Below, piece after piece: positions 51,744 to 64,000 of a stretch of DNA of 64,000 nt (position 1 is the stretch's first letter; every line of letters begins with the position of its first letter). The position numbers and the translations under genes are program-made. Below the pieces are notes generated by a model that did not search any database, was not told the DNA's origin, and saw only the letters and a list, made by a program, of their open reading frames with translations. The stretch lies in contig OU015569.1 in NCBI GenBank assembly GCA_907165135.1, positions 7,068,001 to 7,132,000 on the forward strand. The letters are read 5' to 3'. This DNA is from Oikopleura dioica (lineage: Eukaryota > Chordata > Appendicularia > Copelata > Oikopleuridae).

Positions 51744-53652
51744 CTAGGCTAGTGGGAAAACGAAACTGACTTTCGGTTTGAAACTCGGAGTGTTTATATC
51801 TATCGTCTTCGGAGTACGTGTCTCCTCGAATTCTCCCCGAATTTTCCGTGAGTTCTCTTCCGAATTTTCAATCGGATTCACAGGCAGAGGCTTTTTTAGA
51901 GGAGATATTCCAGTATCAATCTTCAGCCAAAGAGGATCTTCTGTAGGCTTTCTGAGCGCGGAATACTCGAGTAATGAAGACTTTCCTTTGTAGGAAGGAG
52001 ATTCTTTGCCGTCTATCGGCGCAAGACCTTAATTTATATTCTTCTGATAAAACTTAAAAATGTAGAGCTAACCTGGCATCTGTTTTTTTCTCTTCCCGGG
52101 GCAAAGAGCAGTCTTCAACGACGGGCTTTTTCTGTTTCAAATACCTTGCAGCTGTTAAGAAAACTTAAGTAACAGATAGGCGGTATCCCTGGTAAGTAAG
52201 ATTTGGAACATTCCTTCGAATACCGGGACTGATTTCTGGGCAGATACTTGGCGATATAATATTCGGCGAACCGTAAAAATGCGGAGGATAAAAATGTGGC
52301 GGAAAAGTGATGGGAGGAACTTCCCGAGAATCAGAAATGCCCTCTAATCTATCGCGAGGAGCGGCGGTTGGAACGCTTGCGCGAATGTCCTCATCATCGC
52401 TGGACGATCCAGTGGTGATTTGGGTGATAACACTCTTCCTGGTAGACTCTGTTATTGAACTGTGATCGGAAAGGAGAGTTTACCTCTGAAGATTATTTTG
52501 AACGGTCGGAGAAAGTGCGGTGGGTATAAAAGGAGCCTTCAAGCAGTTAGAAGTCGTTGGCGCTCGTACTATCGGATCAGCAGGTGCCTGAGCCACAGAT
52601 GGATAAAGAGGCGCCTCAGGGACGCCTGGCTCTGGCTTCACAACTATGGTTTGGGTCCGGTTGCTTGTCTTTCGAATGTCTTTCAGCTTGTGGGTTATCG
52701 CATCCGTTGGCTCTTTCGAGTTGAGTGAGTTCAGCGTCGCTTTCGACTGCCCAGTTATCTCGCCGATTGCTTTGAGACAAAGAGAATTTCTTCTTAGCTG
52801 GTAAAAAACCTACAAGAAAATGCTCATCAATGCTTCGATAGAATCTGTGTTACTTTTCGCTTCGTCTCGTTAGCTTGATTATTCTCCATTTCCTGAAGAA
52901 GACCCCGGATAAGGGTTTCATTCTCGCGTATCACACGAGATAGACACTCTTTATCGCAGCATCGCTGAACGTTAACTGAAGTCTTGAAGAGTAGATGAGT
53001 TTACCTTGCCGTGAAGTTCTTCAATGCGAGGGACTCGACGCTTGTTGTTATTCTGATCGCGATAGAGGAAGTTCAAAGAGCAGTGGAGAACTTTTGTGAT
53101 CGCTTTCTTGCAAAGTCTGAGCAGAAAACTAATAAATTAAGGCAGAAATAGACATACTTGTTTTGGGTAAGTTCCTTCTTGTGGACAGTCACAAACTCGC
53201 TAAACGCCTCTGAGTACTTTCGCCCTGCCACTGAACGGTAATTGAGCGGAGGTAATAGAAAGAATTATTACCAGGATTCCTAGTGTTCTTCAAATTGTGT
53301 GCTTCGTTGTGAATACTTATTATTCGCCGGAAGCGCTCGATAGCAGACTGCTGGCAGTTGTCTCGTTGCCCCATGTAGAAGTTATCTGCGCTAGGGACGT
53401 CTCCACTGGAGATGATAAAGCGCTAAATCGAAGATAAGACGCGTTTTTAACATTCTCGGAAATTACATGAACGCAGTTGCAGTAGCCGTTGTGGCGCTTG
53501 TCTTCGCATCGCAAGGGTTCAAGCTCTTCGTATTGTTTATCGAGGAAACCGCGTTTCTGGAAGTCTAATCTGTCCTGTGGGAAGGGATCCGGAGCCATTG
53601 CTTTAGCATACTCCACAGCGCGATGGCTCGGGCCGTGCTGCATAATATTCAT
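51744..53652 (-). CDS. Unrecognised proline-rich protein
   Basis: At least seven exons. Start at 53652 or 53643: MQHGPSHRAVEYAKAMAPDP. Then CEDKRHNGYCNCVH, RFIISSGDVPSADNFYMGQR, ERFRRIISIHNEAHNLKNTR, KYSEAFSEFVTVHKKELTQ, KAITKVLHCSLNFLYRD, and RVIRENETLIRGLLQEMENN (helical). The C-terminal half is low-complexity: VKPEPGVPEAPLYPSVAQAP, a Pro/Tyr/Phe-rich PPHFYPPHFYGSPN, and a final PLWLKIDTGISPLKKPLP. The N-terminal half looks like a folded helical domain, the rest disordered. No family was recognised; a nuclear regulator is possible but unsupported. Confidence 0.6.
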
Positions 53653-54221
53653 ATCATTTTAAAGTCTGAAATTTCAAAGTGAAAAATGCTTTGAAATGGC
53701 GAATATACTAGCACTTATACGGTATAAGTCATACCATCTAAATGAGGTAACAAATGGCAAAAGTTTCAGTATAGGTAGAATAAACTTAGGTGGCTTACGA
53801 ATCATATAAATTTCTAAAATAGTAATGTACTGAACAAAACTGAGAATGCGTGGAGGGTTAACACAAATAGAAAAAGAAAATATGAACCAAGTGTAGCGAA
53901 GATCTGATTTACAGACGCTGCTAATTCAAGATCGGGTAATACAGTATTTCTAATACTAGCAAATAAAGTTGAGCCCTTGAACTTGGGAACAGTGAACTAA
54001 TGCGCAAGTTTGTGAAAATATGAGATATACGGTCAAAAGAAGATAAAGATTTGGTAAGCATTTTTGTGAAATAGGGAAATTTGCTATTTGGTTTGTTAAA
54101 TGGTGCAAAACTATGAACATCGGTCAAGATCAATTAGAGAGCTTTTTTGCCTTTGCCATAAGACGTGGAGAAAAGCGGGTTTGAGTGCCAGGTGTCCAGA
54201 TGGATGAGACTCTGATACTGA
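53653..54221. other. No gene recognised, 53653-54221
   Basis: AT-rich gap between the unrecognised gene and the Nudix stop. No coding sequence supported. Confidence 0.35.
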
Positions 54222-56394
54222 TCATTCTAAATGAGCGTGTAAGATCTCTGTCTCCGACGAAAGAGGGAGAAACTGCACCCCAGGTAGATAATAATATAAC
54301 TGGCTTTATTTGGATATGTATGTACTTTATCGATCGTGTGCAAATTACGGTCTTACCGCGGCGTAACCGATTTTGATGAGCACTGGCGAATGAAGCGGGG
54401 GCAAAATATTTGGACTCTTGAAGATCTCTGAAAGCGCCTCGGCAGAGGAGATATCCTGCAGCTCCTCCCAAACATATGTGGTTGACTTCACATCTGGGTA
54501 GTCCTAAAAATGCACAGCTAGAGAACCGCCCATAAATATATTTTCTGATTTACATTTTTCTGTTTTCTGGCAGCTGCGTGCTCGTCTTTTAGAATTCGGA
54601 ATAGAACTGTGAGCCGCAAGCCTTAATCAAACCAATTTGATGTTCTTATTATTCTAATGGTTTGATGTTTCACCTTGCGGGTCGTGTGCAGATTCCGCTT
54701 TCTTGTGCTCAACGCAAGTCACTCCCATCGTCCTAGAAATGATTCTCTACTCTACACGAGTGCACTCGATACCCACTTGTATGAATACCAGTGAAGATTT
54801 TCTTTTTTAAAAACTCCCACGAGAAACTTGAAAACAATCGCATGGAGACATTTCTGATCCTGAATCAGTTTAATTAGACTATGCTCCCATAATGTTCATT
54901 CTACGTAACACGAGCTTGATTTATCGCTTTCTCATGCTTCCACCTGATTCCTATTTTTGCTTACCAGTGCACCCCAGCCAGGGAGATTCGGCAAGCCAAG
55001 TGTTTTTCGATTTTGGAGGACCCAGTATTTGCTCTCGTCATTCTTGAAAACGAAACATGCTCTGATGGAGATGAACTTGTGTGGAATGTCTTGTATTTTG
55101 AGCATGCTCCATTTGTAGTTGCCGAGAGCTGAATCGATCTATACGAAATTTGAGCAGAGCGTTAATCCAGGCTCATACTTTTGGGAGCTTGCGTTTGACT
55201 TTGCGGGCGACATTGAGCGCTCTCATCATGTCAACATCACGGAGTTGGTCCTTAGACGCCATCGTGCGAATCGCGTCTTCTGCCAAAAACTGGGAGCGCA
55301 TACTGAAAGAGTCTTCTACGATCTTCAGGTCTCCATCGACAACTTCCATCGTAAAAGTAAATCTCAGCCAAAACGGACCGATTTCTTCCACCATAAGAAC
55401 TAACGCTAAAATTTTGAAAATTTCCTCCTTCGTTGCTAACCTGAATTCGTCTTTGCTATGATGCCGGACTCTTCCTTGACGATTCGAACAGCAGCTTCGT
55501 CCAACGACTCTTTGTGATGAACGGTTCCCGCCGGCAGGTACCATTTTTCTCGACAGGACTCTTTCGACTCCTAATGAAAACTTTAGTTATTCTTGTTTGA
55601 CTTGCGCCACGAGTGATATGTTCTATATGTTCTGCATTGATAGCTACGCTCCGTCAAACCTGTATCATCAAATATTTCCGCGTGGTCGAGTCTGTTTTTG
55701 ATCGGGAAGAGTCTCCTGGATTATGGCGCGCACAACATACGAAACATTTCCAATCCTGCGCTTATCGAAAATCTGTACGCGTTCTCCGAAGTCTTCTGTT
55801 GAAAAGTCTCCCAAGCCCTCTGAACCAAACGAGTGAGTGAAATAGTACACATGTAAAGACAACTGTCTTTGCAAACGTTCTCTAGGCGGAAACTTACCTC
55901 CAGGAATAACATTGGAATTCTCGGGGGCTTTTTCATCTTGACGAAGTATCGCTTCACCGGAAGAAGTGCTTTTTACGCTGGATACTTCTGAAAACAAATT
56001 ATCATATCTACTCAATAGCATGATTAATTTATGAACATTTTGAATATTTTACCCGCTAACGGGAAAACAAAGAAATAAAACAAAGCCAGTGAACTTTATA
56101 GTGCTGGAGGAATAGAACGCTTCCGCGAAAAAATGTCCAGAAAGGTTTATTTGATCAACGGCTCGACTAATTAATTGTACACGGAAGATTAAATACTCTT
56201 ATTGATGGAGCATATCCGCTAGTCTCCGAAATTGATATTTGACATAAGATTCTTACCGAAGGGAGGGGATGGCCCCGGATGACCCAGCAAAGCTCCTCTT
56301 GCATCCCATTTTCGAACATTTTCGACTGTCTTTGACTCTTTCTCGACAATAGTTATGGCCGAGGTGGTAGTTCCTTGACTAGTCTTGCTCGTCA
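54222..56394 (-). CDS. NUDT18: Nudix hydrolase, NUDT18 (MTH3)-like
   Basis: Family member NUDT18 removes oxidised guanine and adenine diphosphates. Strand order RRIGNVSYVVRAII, KYLMIQ/ESKESCREKWYLPAG, then the Nudix box GTVHHKESLDEAAVRIVKEESGI. The box fits Gx5Ex7REUxEExGU except that the RE glutamate is Ile; the metal-binding EE is kept. MVEEIGPFWLRFTFTMEVV matches human MVEERGPSWVRFVF. Downstream exons (CFVFKNDESKYWVLQNRKTL, LPNLPGWGAL, YVWEELQDISSAEALSE) resemble the NUDT18 C-terminal half. Reading VVRAII into KYLMIQ needs one base added to the A5 run (T5 on plus) at 55695-55699. N-terminal exon start at 56394 is likely but not certain. Confidence 0.82.
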
Positions 56395-57773
56395 TCGGTC
56401 TAGTTTAAGTTGCAGGATATTCTGTGTATTCTGGGCGTAGATCGTAATTCCCAGCTGCCACAGTTCCCGTTTCAGTCCGATTTCATTCCGATCCAAATGT
56501 CGGTCGGTGGCTAGCACAGCCGCCGTACCGTATCTCTAAACAAAACGAGCTTCAAATTCTCAAGTTTGAACTTCGGATTCTCACAACCATCGACCAAAGT
56601 CTGTGAATGTGAACTGTGTGGGCGCTCTAGTAAGGAGAACGGCTGAGCCCACACGTCGTATAAAAGAGGCGCTGAATATCTGAGTAGTAAACTTCACGCA
56701 CAGACTATCGATAGCTGCCCATTTCATTCATAATTTTTCTAACCCAGATCCGACTCTCCTATAAAGTTTGTCGCTCTCGAGGTAGCCTCGCGTGAATCAT
56801 GAGAGCTGTTTTCAAATCTCTTCTCTTTTTCTCGTTTTTTTTTAGTTTTGAGGCGAACGATGTAACTATTCTTGAAATCTCACGCTTGAGCACTAAACTT
56901 CAATCGAATCCTAGCGACCTTTCCAGCTGTCCCACGTTCACGGAAACTGTTCGCTACTCAGAGTCTTTCAGAAATGGGAAGTTTTTATAGTGAAAAGCTT
57001 GATCACGCTCAGTCCAAATTCTCAAGTCTTGTGTTATCCCAACTACTGTTAGTGCCTATTTAACAAAACTTTTTACTTTTGAAAAAAAAGCTTACTTCAA
57101 ATAGAAGACATCCGCCATAAAAACACCCTCAATATTTTTATAATTATGTCTACAAGATTTTAAACTTCTTCCACCGTCCTGATATGTTAGTCTTTCAAAT
57201 AAAGATACTCTCTTGATTCTGATAGAAATGGATATGAAATGGTAAGCACCAAGATTTCTCGATTGCGGCTCATTCGGAGTACGGGGATATAGAATTTATC
57301 GAAACCAGATTCCCCGATCGCTACGAGCGAGAATATCACGAGTTTGGAAGAGGTTGTGTCTCTCTGAGATTATCAGTTTCAGTCTACTCACATCACAGCC
57401 CCTTCACCGTCGAATATTCTCACTATTATAAAATGGAAGGCTCAGAACTTACGTTACGTAATGGTCTTACGGGACCAAGGAATCTCCTTCGCACCCATAT
57501 CTTCTCAATTAACGTTCTCAATTTAAAAGTGGTGAGCAATTAGCAAGAAACATTTCGAGATTCGACAAATGCGGGAGCGTAAACAAGCTCGAGTATGTCC
57601 ATCGTTATCAAAGCTGATAAAAATGTTTTTGATGCCGTTGTCCCCATTTCAATTTGAATGCTGCAAGATGATGACTCCAATTTTGAATTATTGAAAGGTA
57701 ATGGATTTCGTTTATTCATCCCGCTGAACCAATAAATACTGAACTTGACAAGAAAGGGACAGAAAAGAATTCT
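56395..57773. other. Gap 56395-57773 with one possible small plus-strand gene
   Basis: At 56799-56990 on the plus strand an open frame starts with a signal-peptide-like MRAVFKSLLFFSFFFSFEA. Exon-like sequence with splice sites follows at about 57190-57240 and 57292-57360. Joining is ambiguous and no family was recognised. Nothing else supported. Confidence 0.3.
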
Positions 57774-58885
<1,112 letters not shown>

Positions 58886-59062
58886 GCATTAACCTAAACA
58901 TCAAAAACAACAGTCGCCAAATTTTCATCGAGATTTATTCGAGATCAATTAAGTTAAAGTAATAATTTAACTCCAGGCAGCGCGAGAGATCGGAGCATTG
59001 AGTAATTGTTTTATTTTTTATTTTCCTAATTGCTTCTGCAGGAGGCATTGAATGGAATTGCG

Positions 59063-59404
59063 TCAATGGAATTTGCCCAAAAAGTCCAAATCGCGGTAGA
59101 GCATATACTTTTCGCCTTCAAGCTCGACCTCGGAGCCGCCAAACTCGGGAAGAAGAACCTTCTCTCCGACGGAGACTGACATTGGGACTAGGGTGCCGTT
59201 CTAGAGCCGCGATTTTAGCTGAGGTGAAGTGAAGGTGACATTTACCTCGAGTCGGAGACCTTCGCCGACAGCGAGGACTTCGCCGATGTTGAGTTTGGAC
59301 TGGGATGTCTCTGGGAGCATGATTCCACCAGCAGTCTTGGTCTCGGCAACGGCCCGTCGGACCAAGCATCGGTTCATCAAAGGCAAAAATCCTCGGAAAG
59401 CCAT
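59063..59404 (-). CDS. HSPE1: Mitochondrial 10-kDa chaperonin (Hsp10)
   Basis: Co-chaperonin lid of Hsp60. Two exons separated by a GTAAAT...CTCTAG intron. MAFRGFLPLMNRCLVRRA, then the mobile loop ETKTAGGIMLPETSQSKLN, IGEVLAVGEG, VGEKVLLPEFGGSEVELEG and YRDLDFLGKF at the end (human YRDGDILGKY). About 100 residues, the family length. TTTTCAG/A directly precedes the ATG. Probably co-transcribed with NDUFV2. Confidence 0.97.
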
Positions 59405-59973
59405 TCTGAAAATCGACGCTGCGAATTATTGATTTAAAAATTTCGAATCCGAAAAAAAAATTAATAAACTTCGCAAAAAGTATTCAGGGGAGCATAAATT
59501 TAACAAAAATGGCATCTCTTCGGGAAAGATTTTGAAAAAAAATACAAATTTTTGGGCCAATATTTGTCCAGCAAAAAAAAATGAGCTCGCGTTGAGTTTG
59601 GTGGGGGCGGAAGAACTTCTCGATTCTTCTGGAACATTTGCATCAAGAGTTTTACTCGCAGTTTTAGTCTTTTCTCGCTCTGCGCAATTTCTGCGCTCCG
59701 ATTGGTCCATTTGAAACGGCGCTCGATTCTGCGAAGTTCTGATCATAATCACAATCATTACTTTAATTAATTAACCGCGGTGCTCAGATTTGAACGGCCA
59801 TTCAGTAAAGAACTTTAACATTTGACAAATTGCTAAGCCTATCAATATACCGCAATAAACTCTAGAATCAAGCCATTCAAAACTGAGGATCGCGGTTACT
59901 ACGGTACTTTTCTGAAAAGGCAGGTTTTCAGCAGCAAGCAATCGCAAGTGGCAGATAAATTTAGAGGTTAATC
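59405..59973. promoter_or_regulatory. Divergent promoter interval between HSPE1 and the 59974 gene
   Basis: 569 bp separate the HSPE1 start (-) from the next start (+). It must serve both directions if HSPE1 heads its transcript. No heat-shock element or TATA box could be identified with confidence. Confidence 0.35.
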
Positions 59974-60766
59974 ATGGATAGCGACGAGCAAGCACTTATC
60001 GGCATCCTTCATCCACGAAGAGCCAAAAAAGTCGTGCCGTTCCAGGTAAGATTTCTTCTGCAAGTGATTACTCATTGCCAATGACTCACTGGACTTTTAC
60101 TCGGATATTTTTTCGGCATTCACTTGATTCGAATAAAGTTACTCATTTCAGATGCCCGTCCTCGAAATCAAAAAGAGGAAGGCAAAACCTTCGAAAAAGA
60201 CCAAAAAGAGCAAGCCAGCCAAGATAACGGTGCATTTACTCCGGTGTTATTGTAGCGAAAAAACTGTTTAGAAGCGAAAGAATCCTCCGCGCATGGCTCG
60301 AGAAGAACGACCTGTCTCTCCGGATCCGCTGCCCCGTCAGCAGAACGATGCAAGCACCATGACTGAAGTACCCATTAGAGAACAGCTGCCATACTATGAG
60401 GAGGCACTAGAAGCTCCTCTTTCGGTACCAAGCACCGCTGCAGCAACCCCACAGGAGATCGAGACAATCGACCTTACGGATGGTTACAAACCACCTATTT
60501 CGGCTCTTCGTATGGTAGTAACCGACTTTCTGAACATGAAATCACATGTTCGAATGACTATGTTACATGTAAGTTTCCAATGATTCAACAATTTAACGAG
60601 GTTTGCTAACAATTGCTTTTAGCTAAAAATATTCGTGACGGAAAGGTATCCTGAACTGGACGAAGATCTCGTCTTCCGAGATGTCCGATGGAAGAAATTT
60701 TTGCGCGCGGAGCTTTTTGCTCGTCTCTCTCCGTTCATCCCAAGCAACCCTTCAGATACAAACTAG
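59974..60766 (+). CDS. Unrecognised lysine-rich nuclear-type protein
   Basis: Four exons. Begins MDSDEQALIGILHPRRAKK. Exon 2 is almost entirely basic (KKRKAKPSKKTKKSKPAK), a nuclear-localisation stretch. Exon 3 contains EIETIDLTDGYKPP, whose IDLT is a SUMO-interaction-like motif, then a helical LRMVVTDFLNMKSHVRM. The last exon has FVTERYPELDEDLVFRDVRW. About 195 residues. No family was recognised. Confidence 0.6.
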
Positions 60767-61258
60767 CCCGAACTGACTGATTGAATTTTTTTTTGCTGAT
60801 TTTTTTATCAATACGCTGACACTTTATACACTCCGAACTATACACTGCACTTATACCTCAAGATGAAACTACTTTCTCAATATTTTCAGATATGAAAATG
60901 GCTGTTTTTCGTGGGTTCGAGAAAAGAGTAGAGTTGAGAAAAGCTGCTGATATCATAAACGACTAACTCGAATTATTCTCAATTTTCTAAGAAGTTTGCC
61001 TGCAAGACCAAATCCTGTCCATTTAAGAATTCTTCGATACAAGATCTATCGAATACTCCTATCTCGTCATAAATAAATGCCACCGAGGAGCCCACTAAAT
61101 TCTCTTCATTGATTTCAACCAAGATAAAACTCCCTCCATCTTTTTCCAACAATAACTTTCTTGCTAAAAGCTGTTCATTGAATTTTGTTTTCTTTCAACT
61201 CTTCTGAATTCTCAAAACGCCGAATTGTATTGACTTTTAATTCCGGGAAAATTCCAGA
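60767..61258. other. No gene recognised, 60767-61258
   Basis: Gap between two plus-strand genes. AT-rich, no exon supported. Confidence 0.3.
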
Positions 61259-61971
61259 ATGGTAAAGCAATTTGTCTCCGTGCCACCTCGATTTCTTGCG
61301 TGGCAGCAGAACTGCTTGGAGTCGCATCCTTCCAAACTCCATATTCTGCGACTTCGTGGCTCTGATGAATCTCTCGTTTTGGAGGAGACTGAACTGAAGC
61401 AGCTCGTCAACGAGAAACACCCCAACTCCCAGTTCATTTCTACTCATTTCGCAGCCATGGGTAGAAACTACAAAACCCTACGCCACGTTATTAAACTGGG
61501 CGCAAATGTAGATGCATTAGATCAAGTTGGACAGACGCCACTGATGAAGGCTCTCCGTTTTAAGCCTCTGGATGACGACGCTAAAAGGAATGGGTCACAA
61601 AACAGACCAAGTATGGTGGCGCTCCAAGCAAAAGATCCGCGCGTTTTATCCACTCAGTGCGGTCCATTTTCAAATTATTTTCAGAGCGGAATTATAACTG
61701 ATAAATCTGTTTATGAGCCTTATTCAGAAAACAGATGTTATGCATCCAGGTACTCCTTGATGCTGGTTGCAATTTCAAACACAAAGACCAGTACAAGTTA
61801 ACCGCGGCTGATCACGCCACCAGAAATGGGCTCGACTTCTTCCACAAGATTCTCAAGAGAAAGATTGCAGAGCAGCGCCGCCAGGTGCCAGGATCTGATG
61901 AAGACGAAAATCAAAATGCCAAGTTGCATCGATCTCAAAAAAACCGATCTCAAAAGAAATATTTAGCTTGA
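61259..61971 (+). CDS. Small ankyrin-repeat protein
   Basis: Starts MVKQFVSVPPRF. A charged region is followed by ankyrin helices: FAAMGRNYKTLRHVIKLGAN, then DALDQVGQTPLMKAL, and after a splice VLLDAGCNFKHKDQYKLTAADHA and GLDFFHKIL. TPLMKAL and TAADHA are the repeat-defining TPLHxA positions. The C-terminus is Lys/Arg/Gln-rich (QKNRSQKKYLA). The intron, from about 61600 to 61749 (acceptor CATCCAG), has an uncertain donor. Two or three repeats only; the family was not named. Confidence 0.7.
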
Positions 61972-63850
61972 CGATGTCCGCTAAAAATGGTTTATCTGCA
62001 CCCTTTTCGCTCTGCATCGACTTTTTGGAAAATAAAGTCCCATCACATATTGAGTCTTTTCGATTTGCTAGAAGTGATATGCATAGGGCTAGCAAATCGG
62101 AACGGTCTGAGCTGTCCCTTTCGAATCATATCCGCTTTGGAATAAAGTCCTAAATTTCATAATCAATGATCTTTAGTTGAATTTTCTCTCGTGCAATCGC
62201 ACGTGATTTCTATTTTAGCTCTTGTATAATTTCGGAATAATGATCGAATGACCGACAATATTGATAAAGTATCCAAATTGTTATCTTTCGAGGAAATTGC
62301 GATGTTTTCTGAAGATTTTAGCAATGAAGCTGTTGTTTTTCGTTTTCTGCTAGGATTAAGTCGAGTAAAAGGTTGGGATCGATTTGGCTTTGAATAGCGG
62401 AGACTTGACGTTGTCGCAGTAACGTTGTTAGTGGCAACGTACTCAATTTTCTAGGCTGTGTGTGAAGTCCTCCGTCTGTAAAATCGAGCAATATACCCAT
62501 AAAATTGCGAAAACATATTGAAAGTGCGGATATAACATGCCGAGCCTGGCGCCTTGTGTAATTGGAACGATGCGCCAGCTGATTGAAGATCGCAAGGTCA
62601 CCCGTCTAAAATTCTCACGCTCCAAAACGTTCCTTCCTTCGCTGCGCCATTTTCCCGTTCGAAAATGCAGATTCAACTTTGACTCTTCAGCCATGAAAAT
62701 AAGAAAATTGAACGCTTCCTCTTTTCACCGTGAAGCTGCTTTGGCGATTTTTAAATAGATAATCAAGATGTCTGGTGCCTTAATCCGATTAGTAGTACTC
62801 GCTAAGTGAGAAGCATCATCTGGCAACTCACGTGGCTGCAATTCGCGTGTACATAGGATTTTACACTTTGCTCACGTTTTCTACTACAGAAGCGTTCAAA
62901 AACAATTATAGCACAGTGGAAAAAATATTCCACAATCTCTTCCGGGGAAAATAGGTCTTATTTGCGGAGAAAACAATCAGTGTCAAGTGACGGAAGCATA
63001 TTTTCTCTCGGTGGGATAGTATTCTCCGTGACCTACTTTGACGAGAGCTCTGAGTGTTGCTGTGCGGCAACACCTTCAAAATCAGTCCAATTGTTATTGC
63101 CAGGTTCTTCGGAATTTGCAGAACTGTGAATGCTCCCATGAAAGAATAGGAAAGTCGGGGGTCCTTACTTTAAGTTATTCGTTATTGAAATAAGCAAAAT
63201 TTACTTTTAACTGACACTTTTTCTGGATTTTAGACCTTGGATTTACTGTAATGGGATTTGTCTTTTATGTTTCTCAAGGAAAAATTTGTGAGAGCAAGTT
63301 TTTATCGTAACTAGATTTGTGCTACACTTTCTTTTCTGAGAAGGTACTACGGCATGCGTAATCTGAAAAAAGACATCAACTTTGGTAGTCTAGTGTTCTC
63401 ATAAACGATGTTGAAGTCAGTTAAAGTTGAATATTAGCGCTTAATGCAATGTCATCGATCAATGGAACTCGATGAGAAAGAGTCAAATCGAGTTGCAACC
63501 GAAGTCAATTTAGCAGTCTCCGTCGGCAATGACTCGAGCTACTTGTAGTGTTTGGTTCAGTCTAAATTTGGAATAATTGATAAGAGAGATAGTCTGAGAA
63601 GCAAATAAGTCGGAGAAATAATCGGCGTGAAAACGAGCGAGCATAAAATTGAGGGCGCTGTACTCCCTGGCGCCATCACCGCGTTCTTCAAATGCAGCGG
63701 CGAAGACGAACTTCACTCCTTTTTAAACCCAACAAGCCAGGAGCATCTACACTGCGTCGTTTGAAAAGTACGTAGAGAAAAGCTAAAAAGCCGGAAGCAT
63801 ATAATTCCAAAGCGTCTTCCAAAACGAAGCGGATCGCAGTTCATCGAGAG
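61972..63850. other. No gene recognised, 61972-63850
   Basis: Open frames on both strands (62537-62758 +, 62906-63139 -, 63510-63716 -) lack domain or splice support. The first encodes a basic stretch and may be part of an unresolved gene. Confidence 0.35.
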
Positions 63851-63920
63851 ATGCCGGAGAAACAAAAACGCACAAATCAGCTTGTAAAGAGTAGATCTTA
63901 CGAACTTCCGATTTTCCGAG
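63851..63920 (+). CDS. Possible first exon of a gene leaving the window
   Basis: ATG at 63851 (MPEKQKRTNQLVKSRSYELP) runs to a good donor GAG/GTAAGAAAG at 63921. Too short to identify. Confidence 0.35.
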
Positions 63921-64000
63921 GTAAGAAAGGAATCAAAAGTTACTCTTTTACTATGTTTTGTTAACTTGCTGGGTTAGAATATTATAGGTTTTCACATGGG

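Noticed and set aside
56799-56990. Secreted peptide gene on the plus strand
   Set aside because: The signal-like start is attractive, but downstream exons could be joined in several ways and none is convincing, so it is only mentioned in the gap entry.

Overview
The window is nuclear DNA from a compact animal genome. It holds about 20 multi-exon genes whose introns are mostly 39-60 bp. Gene content is metazoan: an ADCY3-like adenylate cyclase, an E-protein bHLH factor, a class B1 GPCR, a neuronal calcium sensor, a calcium-channel alpha2delta, MRCK, ZW10, RANBP9 and a matrix metalloproteinase. Tiny introns, short same-strand intergenic gaps, start codons preceded by an AG acceptor (TTTTCAG/AATG) and a share of GC-AG and GA-AG introns together suggest a larvacean (appendicularian) tunicate such as Oikopleura or a relative. 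That assignment is inference.

Layout. 1-1126 (-): metalloproteinase, cut by the window edge. 3218-9450 (-): adenylate cyclase, with a fold-back element in one intron. 10117-14991 (-): one or two unrecognised genes. 15229-15938 (+): E-protein. 17481-18285 (-): unrecognised protein with a dibasic RKRR site. 19060-20478 (-): D-cysteine desulfhydrase family enzyme. 21340-21959 (+): dispanin-like membrane protein. 22286-24199 (+): class B1 GPCR. 24786-25425 (+): NCS-type EF-hand protein. 25518-27301 (-): RANBP9/10. 27505-29088 (-): AFG1-like ATPase. 29578-34245 (-): alpha2delta. 34411-36540 (-): ALDH7A1 (antiquitin). 37407-50793 (-): a run of four genes transcribed GLRX3, IGHMBP2-like helicase, ZW10, MRCK with 157-222 bp gaps, a probable operon. 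51744-53652 (-): unrecognised proline-rich protein. 54222-56394 (-): NUDT18-like Nudix protein. 57774-59404 (-): HSPE1 then NDUFV2, two mitochondrial genes 177 bp apart. 59974 onward (+): a lysine-rich protein, an ankyrin-repeat protein and the first exon of a gene leaving the window.

The most interesting signal is in the introns. Several cannot be GT-AG if conserved protein alignment is kept. A set begins GA followed by a GGT within about 10 bases, and several of these carry inverted repeats at their ends. Two other introns contain TTAA-flanked inverted-repeat elements that look like piggyBac-type MITEs. Separately, three confident genes (adenylate cyclase, ALDH7A1, Nudix), and possibly a fourth, each need one extra base in a homopolymer run to stay in frame, which points to consensus errors in the assembly rather than pseudogenes.
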